A stretch of DNA of 64,000 bases from Steromphala cineraria (GCA_916613615.1 OU744723.1:61140239-61204238), one strand, 5' to 3'; positions 1 through 12,007 are shown, counted from the first letter of the stretch. Translations and numbers: made by a program. The notes: a model not told the origin generated them from the letters alone.

Positions 1-639
1 CTGGCCACTTGGCTCGTTCGGCTGTTAAAACAGCGATTTGCAAATATAATGTTTGTCACATTCTATAACATTATCAATAAGACTTCTGATGATAGTTCAT
101 GTAATCTATTTGGCAATAAATTAGAGAGCATTTCACATTTTGTTGTGTACATAAATGTTTCTCATCGTTATAATTCTACAAATTGGTATTGAATACTTGC
201 TGGTTTACATTTCCTCAGATTGACTTACCACAAGTAAGAAATTTGGATGTTTAAGGCTATGAAATGTTATATCAGGCACCGGTGTGAGAAGACAGAGCAG
301 AGCGTCATCTAGCTATAGATAGGAATTTGTCATCAAACTGTGGAAGTTCAAGTGATATTTCCTTTGAGATATCATTTTAACAATAGATTTTCATTACAAT
401 TATTATCACAATACCAGTTTATATAAACGCGATGGTGTCAAAGTGCTATGACATCACCACATTAGAGTTTTCAGACAGGAGAAGTGTTGAGATATGTTAA
501 TTGTCATGGAAACTTTGAATTTTAGATGATAGATAGAATCTCACACATGTGTTTTCTGATATTAAATATATCACACTCTTTGATAAAACTCAAAGTACTT
601 GTAACTTTCATCTACTCGTGTACACATATTTGATATCGA

Positions 640-810
640 TAGCGATGTATGTACATGTATGTTACTGTGTATGTATGTCTCTATGTGTGTATGTGTATGT
701 ACCGGTATATGTTTGTATGTGTGTGTGTATGCATGGGTAGGTTTGTATGTATCTACATGTTTTATGTATTATGTATATGTGTATATTTGTGTCTGTTATG
801 ATCTTTATGT
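640..810. repeat. TG/TATG-rich microsatellite
   Basis: Imperfect runs of TGTATGTATG and TGTGTGTATG. The short open frames on both strands here are low-complexity by-products of the dinucleotide repeat. Confidence 0.85.
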
Positions 811-1114
811 TTCGCATTGAATTCGCAGTGAATTTATGAAAGAAAATGTATATACATGTATGTAACATAAACTTTGTGTTTTAGATACTTTTACTGCAAA
901 TATATTTTTATGCTTTAATCAAGGTGATATTTATGCCTCAAAAGGCCTTGTGTTTGTATGAAACTGTATCCTGAATGTTCTTTTAAGCAATGTCACACAT
1001 GGCATTTGAGTCTTGCCAATGAAGTACTTAAATATTAATTCAAAAGACTAATCGTTATAAGTCTTCCATAATTGATTACAAAATGATATCAATCATTAAC
1101 ACATTATATTTAAA

Positions 1115-1405
1115 GCATATGGTGATGTCGGGAATGTGAAAATTGAATCTGGTTCTTTTTAAAAGACAATGTATCTTAACTAACTGAAGAAGTTATAAAT
1201 CAAATATATAATGTAATGTACAACCAAACATCCTTTTTGTTACACAAAATGAATGAAAGGTGTTGACGCAAAAATGGTCACTAAACAACTTCATGTGAAT
1301 CTTTATAATTGATTCTCTGATTGTTGAAGATTGTATTGAGTTATGAGATTTTTTATACTTTAGCAAGAACGTACTATTATTAGTGAACAATTGAAAATAT
1401 AAAAT
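1115..1405 (+). repeat. Degenerate MITE, same family as 55,570-55,929
   Basis: The internal sequence matches the copy at 55,570-55,929 in the same orientation: both have TTACACAAAATGAAT, a following AAAGGTGTT, and TGTGAATCTT. The terminal inverted repeats are eroded here, so the ends are approximate. Confidence 0.6.
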
Positions 1406-4121
1406 GTTTAGAAAGTTTGAGGATTGTCATATATCTAAAATGTTTATGAATTTTGGCAATAGTCAAATATTGTTGATATACTATTTATTATTTTGAATGA
1501 TCTATTTATAAAGTATGTAATTTGTAAATTTATTTTTGTATATTAAAAAACTCTAATGATTGACATTTTCATATTATCCAAAAACGAATCTTCATTAAAC
1601 GACTTTGTCACCTCAATTTGTTTGTTCACTCTCTGTTTATGTTCATATCTGTAAGTGTGTATCACATGGGGAATTGATCCCTTTTTTTTCTTTATCTATC
1701 CATTGAGGTGATAGAATTAATTGCTTTCATGACATCTGTTTTAAGCATAGCAAATGTTGTTTTACATTAAGTATGATCTACAAATAAACAACACCACAAG
1801 ATAAGTTCAACTATACTTTTCAACTCATTGAGCATTCTGACACTAACGAACCCCCTGTGCTACTGAATTATACACTTATCACCTAATTCCAATTGATGAA
1901 GTGGTTAATGAGATTCATGAGGTATCAGGTGTTTGATGTGTATTTAAGCGTGACAGGCAGAATATCTCTGCATATTATGCATTATAACCTCATTGAAAAA
2001 TCTCAAAAGATAATCTCGTATACTTGTGAATGCTTGATAAAGTTGATACTGTATACTGTAAAGTTATATTTTTTGTTTTGTATGGGTTTGGTTGTGTTTT
2101 TATTAGTGGCTAGTTTTTGTTGTGTATTGAGAGAGTTGCTGCCCATAAGTTTGCATCGCTCTTTCGTTTTTATAATGCAAGCAGAGTTATTAAACTTCGT
2201 TCTTTTTATATTTGACATCAGGGCTGAGTATAATGGGGAATCTCATGATACGAGATGTACCACAATACAGACAGGCGATACAGAATGTATCACGATACAT
2301 TGTTTAAAATATAACTTCATGTGCTCATATAATCAGACTGGTCCATGCTTGCTGTGGTTACAGTTACTGCACAACACTAGCTGGTTCAGTTGCTCTCATC
2401 AAAAGATCCTGATGTTGTTAATTTTTTATCTTCCTCGCCATGAAGAAAAGATGTAAACAACTTCAATGTCCTCACTCTTAACCATGTATTACATGTACTA
2501 TGAAATGTATAATGGGTCACTGGCCTCGTTACCTAATAAACTCTCGTAAAGCCCCTTGGTCAGACTTCAAGTAATATAGATAATTTTTAATGTATTTTTA
2601 ACGTAGTCTCTGAATAATCAGAAATCAATAGGTACAACCAAAACAAAAATCAGATCAATATTCGTGATATAAGACAGTAGGTAATTCAAATAATTTAGAT
2701 GTTTGAAATGTGTAGCTTAGTGTTTGTAGCCAGTCGAAGCGCAGCGTATTACACTTAGGGAACCAGAATGACCATGATTTCGATAAACAGGAAGTGAGAT
2801 GAATTCTATGAAACAGTGACGTCACTGATTGTGGGGTCATTTAAGGCTACGGCAAGTTTTTGAGGGTGGTATACTCCAAAATTCAAGATAGGTACTTTTT
2901 CGTTAATCATAAAATCTGTTTTTGGTATCAATCATTTTCTGAAAGATTTATCTGCCCAAATATGTGCTCCGATACCATATTTTTTCGGAAGGCTTACCTT
3001 GAAATGCAAGTCTGACCGAGCAACTTTAAAGATAGCCAGAATTGAACAAGGCATTACAGGTTTTTCATGATAGTTTGTGATTGGTTAGTTCAAATCTTAA
3101 GTTTAAGTCAGAACATGCGATCTTCGGACAAAGTCAAGAGGAAACCGTCTGATAGAACATGGTCGTATCTCGATAGAGTTAATACTTTGTTACTTTTATT
3201 CCTCAATCTGATCTAAACAAGTTAGCCGGACTGGGAATGACAATAGAATATGAAAAAAATATCATAAAATGTACCCTGGATATTGGATATTGTATGCAAA
3301 GATAAAGGTATATTATCATTCACACCTGTCTTATATATTTATTGGCACATTTGAGACATATCAAATAGAAATCATTAACATATCATAATTGAAAAAAAAC
3401 TATTTTGCATCGTACAAATGTAATGGTTATTTTTATTTTTGCTTCTAATTCTTAAATGTTCATGTAGTATTGCTGAATTTCTCAAGTGACACCCAAAATG
3501 AATAGAAATAAAAATATGTAAACCTTCCTCAAGAATTCAGCTGTAAATACAAAGTCGAAAAGTTTGTTGTTTTTCAGACACTTGATGTGATAGATTTCAA
3601 TAGATAACTAGTGTGGTTTATTCATTTATGTATAAACGGTTGTGACAGAAGGTTTTTGTTTAATGCAGAAAAGGACAACATTTCTCAATATGTGCTGATA
3701 AATCTAAAACAACACATTAACTTGAAAGTAGAAAAGAAAATAGTAAAAAGACAAATCCAAACTATCTACAACTTTTTTATTCAGTAAAGTAAACCTTTCA
3801 ACATGATATATCTACATTCTTCGACTCGAAATAGAATTGGAATATGTGCTCAACATCAATAAAATAAATGATTTTGTAAGTCATGCAAGTAGTCGTGTGA
3901 CTATTAAAACACATTCATCTGCATGGCATTTGGTTAGGAACTCATGTTCGTAACAATTTGAACAAAGAAATGAAAATTTTCAGTTTGTCACTTTCATGGA
4001 CACAAACAATATTTCACTTCTACCTGAAACGATGTATTTGATTTGATATTCAAGATACACGATAAAAGATAAAAATGCAATGCTCAGCTCGGCATTATCT
4101 TATACATGTATGTCTCAATCT

Positions 4122-4927
4122 TCAGTTTGTTCTCGATTTGAGGAATGATGCAATGTCGCTGTGCCCAGCAGACTCAGCAAATTGAACAGGTGTTCCTCCA
4201 TCCATTGCTTCCCTCCTCTCAAACCCTGAAAGTTCCTTCAGGGAGACCAGAAACTTGATCGTATCTAGGTGACCAAAGTAAGCAGCCAGATGGAGGACGT
4301 TGAGGTACTTGTCATCCAATGTTTTTACATCAGCATTGTGGAGGAGCAGTTCTTTAACAACTGGTATATGACCTTCTGAGGCAGCAACAGCAAGAGGTGT
4401 TCTGCCAAAGCTTCCCCTAGCCTCGATATCTATAACGTTCAGTGACAGGATGTACTTCACCATGTTTACTTTCCCATTACAACTGGCAACATGGAGGATA
4501 TTATTGTTCATAATGTCTACCACTTTTATGTCAGCTCCCCTTTCAATCAACAATTGTGCAATTCCAACATTGTCTGTGCGTGCTGCATTATTCAGAGGAG
4601 TTTGTCCATTCACATTTCGACAATCTATATCACTACAGTAGTTATCTATTACTTTCCTTACAATCTCAACACTAGAAACACTTGCATAATGTAACACGCT
4701 GTACAAATCAGAATTTCTAGCTGTCAGATCGCAGTTTTGTTGCACTAAATAGTCAAATGCTCTCGTCCAATTATAAAATACTACTTGCATGACGAGTGTA
4801 ATGCCGTTTTGAAGACTACAGTTGACATTCAAGAGACCTCGACCCACCAGTCTCTCCACCTCCTGTAGATTCTTCTGTTGACATGCTTTAAAGAACCTCC
4901 TTGAACCTGATGGAGAACAGCTGTGGC
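4122..4927 (-). CDS. Ankyrin-repeat exon (exon 2) of the left PAN-ANK gene
   Basis: Exon 2 of a two-exon minus-strand gene whose exon 1 is 11,752-12,007. The acceptor is TTTAG just before 4,927. The exon enters at phase 1 and completes a Gly codon with exon 1, giving a 353-residue protein that ends in FLKSRTN. It has about seven ankyrin repeats with typical cores such as GQTPLNNAARTDNVGIAQLL, GRTPLAVAASEGHIPVV and NVLHLAAYFGHLDTIKFLV. Ankyrin repeats mediate protein-protein binding; the partner is unknown. It is clearly paralogous to 22,608-23,413 and equal in length (806 bp). No frameshift or stop is seen. No membrane segment is visible in the repeat region. The intron is long (about 6.8 kb) because the 4.3-kb left-arm segment and the minisatellite lie in it. 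Exon joining is inferred from phase and homology. Confidence 0.85.
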
Positions 4928-5179
4928 CTAAATCATATCAATAACATGTTATAACACATAACAGCAAAAGAAAGTTATCTTGAATTTAAATGACTGTCAT
5001 TGGTCACAATCAGAATTTTGCTATGAATATCATTAATATCAGGAATATCAGGAATAAGTTAGTAGGAGTCAAAAAGAATGTACATACTCTAATTTTGAAA
5101 TTTTACACTCTAAATCATTATGATTAAATTTTCGTTTCATGCACTATGCTCACAACGAGTGTAAATGTTATGAACCATC

Positions 5180-5500
5180 TTGGGTATATCACAATCTGCA
5201 GATTATAAGCTCACAACCTAGGAATATTTCAATATTCCTAGATTGTTTAAACAATCTGCAGATTGTGAGACCTGCACAATCTGGGATTGATCACAATATA
5301 GGAATATTTATGTTCAACTAATGGAGTAGCGCTGTCTATTCCAAGATTGTGAGGGTCTCTTACTTGGTCTTGGGGTCTCTCTGATGTGGCAGTGGGGTCT
5401 ATTCCCAGACTGTAATGGACTCTTAACAACATTCTATTTTTATTAATGTTCTATGGATTATAAGTGTACATTCCTAAATTGTGAGGGGCTCTTACCTAGT
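5180..5500. repeat. AATCT-type nested repeats
   Basis: Contains CAATCTGCAGATT units, TTCCTAGATTGT units, and pieces of the ~124-bp repeat also found at 9,600-10,500 and 21,380-21,900. The GATTGTGAGG...CTCTTAC and CAGTGGGGTCTATTCCCAGA blocks are recognisable. Confidence 0.7.
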
Positions 5501-6323
5501 CTGGTGACCGGGAAAAAAATCACAGGAAATTTGGTCACAGAAAAAAGTCACAAAATTTGGTAGGAAAAAAACACAGGAAAATAAGTCACAACTTTTTATT
5601 AGACATTAACAAATACGATAACAATTTTTTTTCATAACTTTATACAATAACATTCAAGTTCATAGTCATTTTAGACTATACAAGTAGCCTTTGATCAACT
5701 TTGAGCACTATTTAGTCAGCACTAAACTTTGTTTCCTGTGCCTTATCACTTGTCACAATAACATTCAATTATAACACTCAACTCACTAGATTAAAAGTTT
5801 CATTTAATTTTATATTCCAAATTCAAATATTTTGCCCGTTTTTTGGGGGCAAGAAATAAAACTTTGCAAGATTATTCACAATTGTAGGAATACAAGATAA
5901 TGGTAAACTGATAAATTTAGAATTCTGTTTCAACAGTATGTACATGTACAATACATAGAGGGCAAAATCGCTCATGTCACACTATCTTTAATTTCCCCCA
6001 TATTCCAACATTAAAGGCTGATCTGAACAGCGAAACTTACATGGTTCAGTACCTTATTGTCGACCCTAGGGGTCGTAATCCAAGTTTGGTCGACCATGTT
6101 TTCGTGCATCAGTGGCTAAATACAATGGGATTAACATGTTGTCACAGTAGCTGGGTTGTACTGGAATCAGGAAGGATAAAAAAACGAAATCAACATTCAC
6201 ACACTTTATTTAAGTAGAGCACTTACACAGGGCAGAAAAGGAAGTAGTGGAGAGAATCTTCCCATAGATGTCAGCAAGAACAAGTTGAATTGTTAGAAAT
6301 ATGCATGTTAAATTTATCGGCGT

Positions 6324-6830
6324 TTAAGTCACTACAACCCAATCTGAGCCGGGCATGGATAATTTGGCATAATCTGGTTCCGAAATTCTTATCAAAGAAA
6401 ACATTATTTTGTTTGGTCCGTAGCTGATTTTGAATGAATTTATTGTTGGAGAGTTACGTATTTCCGTTAGCAGATTATTCCATAAACGTATGGTGTCTGG
6501 TAAAAAGGAGCGTGCATACGTCTTTCTAAGTATTTCTAAGATTGTATGAGTTTTTATCAGAGACATTTTCTGGAATAATATCCGATAAGTAGTTTGGAGT
6601 TAGGTTATTTATCATTTTGTATACTAGCGTTAATTTTTGTTATCTCTACGTTTTTTTAATGGTATAAAATCAGTTTCTTTATATATTTTACCATGACTAG
6701 TCCCTCTCACTGCTCCACAAATTGTTCGTAGTGCATCTAATTGTAAAGTTTCAAGTAATGTAGATTGTTCCTTTGTACAATTATCCCATATATGGCAACA
6801 GTAATCAAAATGTGGCAGTATGTAATATGT
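6324..6830 (-). pseudogene. LINE (non-LTR) reverse-transcriptase C-terminal fragment
   Basis: The minus strand carries the characteristic C-terminal end of animal non-LTR reverse transcriptases. An open part reads RSFLPDTIRLWNNL and TINSFK (6,324-6,566). Upstream, in broken frames, are pieces resembling CHIWDNCTKEQSTLLE, LQLDALRTICGAVRGTS and KIYKETDFIPLKKRR. Frameshifts and stops make it a dead remnant. It lies inside the left-arm-only segment. Clade assignment (Jockey/CR1-like) is a guess. Confidence 0.75.
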
Positions 6831-6839
6831 AATAGCCCT

Positions 6840-7860
6840 TCACAATCTTGTAATCGTCCTTTATAGTTATTAATCAAGTCTCAAAGTCGCGTACAAAGCC
6901 CGTCACAATCTGAGAATCGTCTCTCAGAGTCGACAAATAGGACTCTTAGTCGCGTGAAAAGCCCTTCAGAATCTGGGAATCGTCCCTTTTAGCTGTTCAT
7001 TAAGTCTCAAAGACGAGAACAAGGCCCTTCACAATCTGGAAATCGTCTCTTAAAGTCCATCAGTTGGATTCAAAGTCACGTACAAAGCCCCTCACAATCT
7101 GGAAATCGTCTCTCAAAGTAGATCAGTAGGACTCAAAGTTGCGTATAGAGCCCTTCAACATCTGAAAATCGTCCCTTATAGTTATTCATCAAGTTTCAAA
7201 GCCGTGCACAAAGCCCCTCACAATCTTGAAATCATCCCTTTAAGTTGTTCATAAAGATTCGAAGTTTAGTACAACGCTCTTCACAATCCGGGAATCGTCC
7301 CTCAAAGTTGCTTTTAAAGTCTCAAAGACGCGTATAAAGCCCCTCACAATCTGAGAATCGTCTCTCATAGTCGACCAGTAGGACTCAAAGTCGCTTAAAA
7401 ACTCCTTCACAATCTGGGAATTGTCCCTTACAGTTATTCATCAAGTTTCAAAGCCGTGCACAAAGCCCGTCACAATCTTGGAATCGTCCCTTAAAGTTGT
7501 TCATAAAGATTCAAAGTCAAGTACAACGCTCTTCCCAACCCGGGAATCGTCCCTCAGAGTTCCTTTTAAAGTCTCATAGACGCGTATAAAGCCCATCACA
7601 ATCTGAGAATCGTCTCTCATAGTCGACCAGTAGGACTCAAAGTCGCTTAAAAACTCCTTCACAATCTGGGAATCGTCCCTTTAAGTTGTTATTCAAGGCT
7701 CAAAGTCGCGTACAAAGCCCTTCACAATCTTTGAATAGTCTCTCAAAGTCCATCAGTGGGATTCAGAGTCGCATACTAAGCCCTTCACAATCTGGGAATT
7801 GTCTCTCAAAGTAGATCAGTAGGATTCAGGGTCGCGTAAAAGCCCCTCACAATCTGCAGA
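6840..7860. repeat. ~63-bp tandem array, about 16 units
   Basis: Units contain CCCTTCACAATCTGGGAATC, then GTCCCTTAAAGTTGTTCA or GTCTCTCAAAGT variants, then AGTCGCGTACAA. The CACAATCT anchor recurs about every 62-64 bp. Units are imperfect, and two sub-types alternate (TTATTCATCAAG-type and GACCAGTAGGACT-type). The same unit appears singly at about 10,380-10,490 and 21,300-21,420 in reverse orientation. Confidence 0.85.
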
Positions 7861-8556
7861 TTGTGATCATACCTAGATTGCACAGCACATAAACACATTA
7901 TTTGTCATCAAAAACTGTCTTCCACAGGAGATATTGTTTGTGGGAGATCCACGTGTTATGACAGATTCTACCATCACCGCACATTGATACAACCGACTGG
8001 CAATTTCTGAGCTGGTATTCTGCTGTTTACTTGGATTAAATCTTTTATAAAGTTATTTGACATGTTTTATTTTCGGGGTTTACGGGGAATGACCAAATCA
8101 TTTGAGGCAGACAAAGTATTTATCAAAAATAAGAGGTTTAAGTGGTCAATCAGCGCCACATGCAGCGGGGTTCCTTCGATTAGGGCAAGAATACAGTGAC
8201 GTCATTTCAGTGCGCGCTTATGAAGTCATAATCCTTGACATGGTCATAGTGGTTTTCTGTTAGAATCATCTATTTGATTGATAGGGTTGTCTCAGTCTAT
8301 ATTGTAAACAAGCAATGGAATCATACGTTTTAAAAGGTACGATATCAATGGCTGTGTTAAAGAAAGTTAGAAATATACTGGATGGATACGCAATGATAGA
8401 TTTACCTTCTCACAGTGATAAATTTATTTCAAATACCAGGGAGCAAATCCCCCCGGCACAGACGAGTTCATTTTTGTTGCTAGAAGGGAGGACATTTTTT
8501 GCAAAGTGCAATTCACTTTAACAAAGAGTTAACAACTAATATCATCATGGTAGAAT

Positions 8557-8676
8557 GGAGATAAACCTAGTGTGTTTGAAAATCAGAGACATGTTATACT
8601 GGATTAATAGCGCATAGATTAAATTGAAACCGAAACGAACATGTCTCTGATTTTCAAACACACGAGGTTTATCTCC
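8557..8676. repeat. Foldback (39-nt arms, ~42-nt loop)
   Basis: Left arm 8,557-8,595 starts GGAGATAAACCTAGTG. Right arm 8,638-8,676 ends ACGAGGTTTATCTCC. The arms pair with one mismatch (CTAG versus CGAG). It is probably a small MITE. Its short stem and loop would also allow a structured RNA if transcribed. Confidence 0.8.
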
Positions 8677-8769
8677 TAATTGACATGAGATTTTTAACAA
8701 TGCCATGCCATCAGTAGGTACATGACATTACAAACGTTTTCCATCATCAGTAATGACATCACAATGCTA

Positions 8770-8827
8770 TGACGTCATAAACTTAAAGACGTCACATTGC
8801 TATGACTGCATTAATACGATGACGTCA
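8770..8827. promoter_or_regulatory. CRE-like TGACGTCA cluster
   Basis: Perfect CRE palindromes TGACGTCA at 8,770-8,777 and 8,820-8,827, with AGACGTCAC between them and the related AATGCTATGAC repeated. Other perfect copies lie at 2,816, 8,197, 29,182 and 35,241. TGACGTCA is the known CREB/ATF binding site. Because copies lie in repeat-like sequence, they may simply be part of a dispersed repeat. Confidence 0.3.
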
Positions 8828-9479
8828 CGATGCTATGACATCACTTGTTTAGCGTTTAAGAGGTATGCAGCATTCATATATCTACATTTTCCATCCTTAT
8901 CAAATGTAAAATGATTTTGGATGATAATAAAGTCTCAACCGTATTTGATTTCAATTTTCGGTTTAACTTCCAAATCTTTTACAAATTACAGGAGGAAAAA
9001 AAAACAGTTTTTGGGATGAGACATGTGAAGAAACATAGGTTATACAATAATAATACTCATATTCATTAAAACATAATGTCAATAGTTTTTGGACTATACA
9101 TGTGAGATACATTGTTTAACCAAAAACGGTTTGAACCATAGTGTTCCCGTTTTTAATTCAAAAGCTTAATTTGCCCTACAGTAAAATCATAAACAAATTA
9201 AAAACACTTAAGCAAATCAATAGTTTTCCACATTAAATTTGCTGACTAGACAAACAAGCTTGTTTTGATGTCTTCTTTGTATCTTTCTATCTTGGATGTT
9301 GTTTCTTACAGCTCAAGTTCGAAAATAGAGCCATTGGCTTTTGGCTAATCATTAACATCATATTTAATTTTTCTAAAGGGTGTAGCCAAGGTGGCTCCCT
9401 TACTAGGGCAACAGGATCACCAAATAATAATAAATAATAATTTAGAATCACAATTGCCCAAGGAGGGTATGAACCGTGC

Positions 9480-10500
9480 AATCAAGGAATGCAGACTTAG
9501 AGTCTGCAGATTTAGAGATCACAATCTGCAGACTGTTCGAGCAATCTAGGAATATTTTTGATTCTTATATTCTTTAAACAACCTGCACAATCTGGAGATG
9601 ATCACAATTTATGAATTGTTTTTGGCAGTGCAGCCCATTTTTGTTAAGAGACTATGAGCAGTAATTCAACCACACTTTATGGAGTTAAAATTGTCGATTC
9701 CTAGATTTCATTCTTATATATTTAAACAACCTGCACAATCTTGTCATGATCATTATCTAGAAAATTGTTCTGGGCAGTGAAGTCCAATTCGAGATTGTTA
9801 AAGGGCTATGAGTGGTAATTGAACCACACTCTATGGAGTATATTAGTCGATTCGTAGATTGTGAACTAGCCTTGTTGTCCAAATGACAGGACTGTGGAGT
9901 CCATTCACAGTTTATGACGATCTATGAGCGACATTTTACCTTCACTTTGTAGAGTAAAGGGGACCATTCCATGATTGTGAAGGCCTCTTAGCTGGTCTTA
10001 GTGTCTAACAGATGGGGCAGTGTAGTGAATTCCCAGATTGTGAAGGGTAATGAGCGATACTCTACCTTCAATTTGTGGAATATAGGGGTCAATGTTTAGA
10101 TTGTGAGCGGCTCTTAACTAGTCTTGGTGTCAAACTGACCGGCAGTGGAGTCCATTCCCAGATTATGAAGAGCTATGAGTGACAATTTACCTCCAATTTG
10201 TGGAATATAGGGGTCGATTCATAGATTGTGAGCGGCTCTGAACTAGTTTTGGTATCCAACTGATGGGGCAGTGTAGTCCATTCGCAGATTGTAAAGGACA
10301 ATGAGCCATAATCTACCTTCAATTTGTGGAGAATAGGGTTTCGTTCCTAGATTCACTTTAAGATACTTTAAGTTCTATTGATTGACTTTGAGAGATGATT
10401 TCCAGATTGTGAAGAGCTGTGTGCTCGTCCTAGAGTCTTTATGCAAAATTAAAAGGGACGATTCCCATATTGTTAAAGGTTTGTGCGGTCTTTGAGTGTT
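9480..10500. repeat. ~124-bp tandem repeats and one CTGCAG unit
   Basis: About five imperfect units combine GATTGTGAGCGGCTCTTAAC, TAGTCTTGGTGTC, GGCAGTGGAGTCCATTCCCA and ACCTTCAATTTGTGGA. They are preceded by one copy of the AGTCTGCAGA/CAATCTGCAGACTG unit (about 9,480-9,560). The homologous right-arm block is 21,380-22,420, where the CTGCAG unit is expanded instead. Confidence 0.85.
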
Positions 10501-10547
10501 TATTAACAACTTCAAAGTGACTATCTGCCAGAAAAGGTTCAGCTCTT

Positions 10548-11500
10548 GACCTTCTTTGTTTATCTATCAGATTTGGCCTTATTTGTATATCTCTCAGATT
10601 TGGCCTTATTTGTATATCTATCAGATTTGGCCTTATTTGTATATCTATCAGATTTGGCCTTATTTGTATATCTATCAGATTTGGCCTTATTTGTATATCT
10701 ATCAGATTTGGCCTTATTTGTATATCTATCAGATTTGGCCTTATTTGTATATCTATCAGATTTGGCCTTATTTGTATATCTATCAGATTTGGCCTTATTT
10801 GTTTATCTATCAGATTTGGCCTTATTTGTATATCTATCAGATTTGGCCTTATTTGTATATCTATCAGATTTGGCCTTATTTGTTATCTATCAGATTTGGC
10901 CTTATTTGTATATCTATCAGATTTGGCCTTATTTGTATATCTATCAGATTTGGCCTTATTTGTATATCTATCAGATTTGGCCTTATTTGTATATCTATCA
11001 GATTTGGCCTTATTTGTATATCTATCAGATTTGGCCTTATTTGTATATCTATCAGATTTGGCCTTATTTGTATATCTATCAGATTTGGCCTTATTTGTTT
11101 ATCTATCAGATTTGGCCTTATTTGTATATCTATCAGATTTGGCCTTATTTGTATATCTATCAGATTTGGCCTTATTTGTATATCTATCAGATTTTGCCTT
11201 ATTTGTTTATCTATCAGATTTGGCCTTATTTGTATATCTATCAGATTTGGCCTTATTTGTATATCTATCAGATTTGGCCTTATTTGTATATCTATCAGAT
11301 TTGGCCTTATTTGTATATCTATCAGATTTGGCCTTATTTGTTTATCTATCAGATTTGGCCTTATTTGTATATCTATCAGATTTGGCCTTATTTGTATATC
11401 TATCAGATTTGGCCTTATTTGTATATCTATCAGATTTGGCCTTATTTGTTTATCTATCAGATTTGGCCTTATTTGTTCATTTATCTTGTTTATCTACCAG
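10548..11500 (+). repeat. 27-bp minisatellite, about 34 units
   Basis: The near-perfect 27-bp unit contains CAGATTTGGCCTTATTTG followed by TATATCTAT. Because 27 is a multiple of three and the unit has no forward stop, all forward frames stay open. The resulting nonapeptides (DLALFVYLS, QIWPYLYIY, RFGLICISI) are artefacts, not a protein. One unit near 10,881 lacks one base. TTTATC variants near 11,097, 11,205, 11,340 and 11,449 are 4-5 units apart, suggesting higher-order copying. The array lies in the intron of the left ankyrin gene, about 250 bp past the exon 1 donor. The right arm has only three units. Confidence 0.97.
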
Positions 11501-11751
11501 ATTTGGTCTTATTTGTTTATCTATCAAATTTGGATACCAAGTTAATCAGAGAGCTTAGTTGCATCGATAGAAAACCTTCCTTATATGATAATGAAATATT
11601 TTTACAACGCACTCGGCTTAAGAGGGAAAATTCATTGGCTTGACGCAAAGAGCCATAATTCTGAAAATCAAAACAGTATTAAATCTTTATGATAGGATTA
11701 AAAAAGGTTGTAAAATGATGAAGCAGAAAGAAATTTGAAGAACATAATTAC

Positions 11752-12007
11752 CTTTCTTCTTAGAAAATGAAGTTTTGTTTCTCTGCCTAACGCCACCTTC
11801 CTGTGAAACTTCACATCTACGGTTCAAAGAATGTGTTTTCTCAATAAGTCTACACGATAATTGTATCTCATCAAATATTTTAGCTGAACAGTCTTTGTTG
11901 CCCTGACAAAGTGCCTCACACAGTTTGGGACCGCATGGCTGAATCGTTCTGTCACCATAAACCTGCCAAATACCTTCAAGTAGGACAACAAAGCTGAGAA
12001 GCAGCAT
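11752..12007 (-). CDS. Exon 1 of the left PAN-ANK gene: signal peptide and Cys-rich module
   Basis: The start is the ATG at 12,007, chosen because the paralogue (20,676) starts at the same MLLLSF and upstream similarity in the frame is poor. Residues 1 to about 18 (MLLLSFVVLLEGIWQVYG) form a likely signal peptide. Six cysteines follow with spacing C-x4-C-x3-C-x5-C-x11-C-x12-C. The pattern LCEALCQGNKDCSAKIFDE, then a C-R-L, resembles half of a PAN/apple domain; this is an inference. The exon ends AAAG before GTAATT at phase 1 and joins exon 2 (4,122-4,927). Read-through past the donor gives a short hydrophobic tail ending at 11,687, so a retained-intron form could be membrane-anchored. A GA-rich tract starts about 170 bp upstream. 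Confidence 0.8.

Larger units (their letters stand above)
1..3919. other. Gene-free flank
   Basis: No coding exon was recognised. The longest open frame (1,893-2,456, +) has no recognisable domain or coding character. The stretch holds a TG-rich microsatellite and one degenerate MITE copy, listed separately; the rest is AT-rich sequence in which I see nothing specific. Confidence 0.6.
5057..9386. other. 4.3-kb segment present only in the left arm (intronic)
   Basis: In the right arm, TTACTAGAGGCAACAGGATC (reverse complement) runs directly into the ATCAGGAATA side. In the left arm the same two flanks (ATCAGGAATA at about 5,047 and TTACTAGGGCAACAGGATC at about 9,388) are 4.3 kb apart. This is either an insertion on the left or a deletion on the right. 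It contains AATCTGCAGATT-type repeats, a LINE reverse-transcriptase fragment, a 63-bp tandem array, a 39-bp foldback and CRE-like sites. Clear terminal repeats were not identified. The rest (about 5,500-6,320, 7,870-8,550 and 8,830-9,386) holds nothing recognisable. Confidence 0.7.

Noticed and set aside
1893..2456. 187-codon open frame (+)
   Set aside because: No recognisable domain, no ATG-proximal signal peptide pattern conserved elsewhere, AT-rich composition like its flanks, and no splice or paralogue support.
8315..8521. 68-codon open frame starting MESYVLKGTISMAVLKKVRN
   Set aside because: Short, lies within the left-arm-only repeat segment, and shows no domain or splice context. It cannot be excluded as an exon but is not supported.
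10548..11500. Possible CRISPR array (short direct repeats)
   Set aside because: Units are contiguous with no spacers, and the genome is eukaryotic.
10546..11643. Open frames of up to 365 codons encoding repeated DLALFVYLS or QIWPYLYIY
   Set aside because: They are forced by a 27-bp stop-free minisatellite, and three forward frames are open at once.
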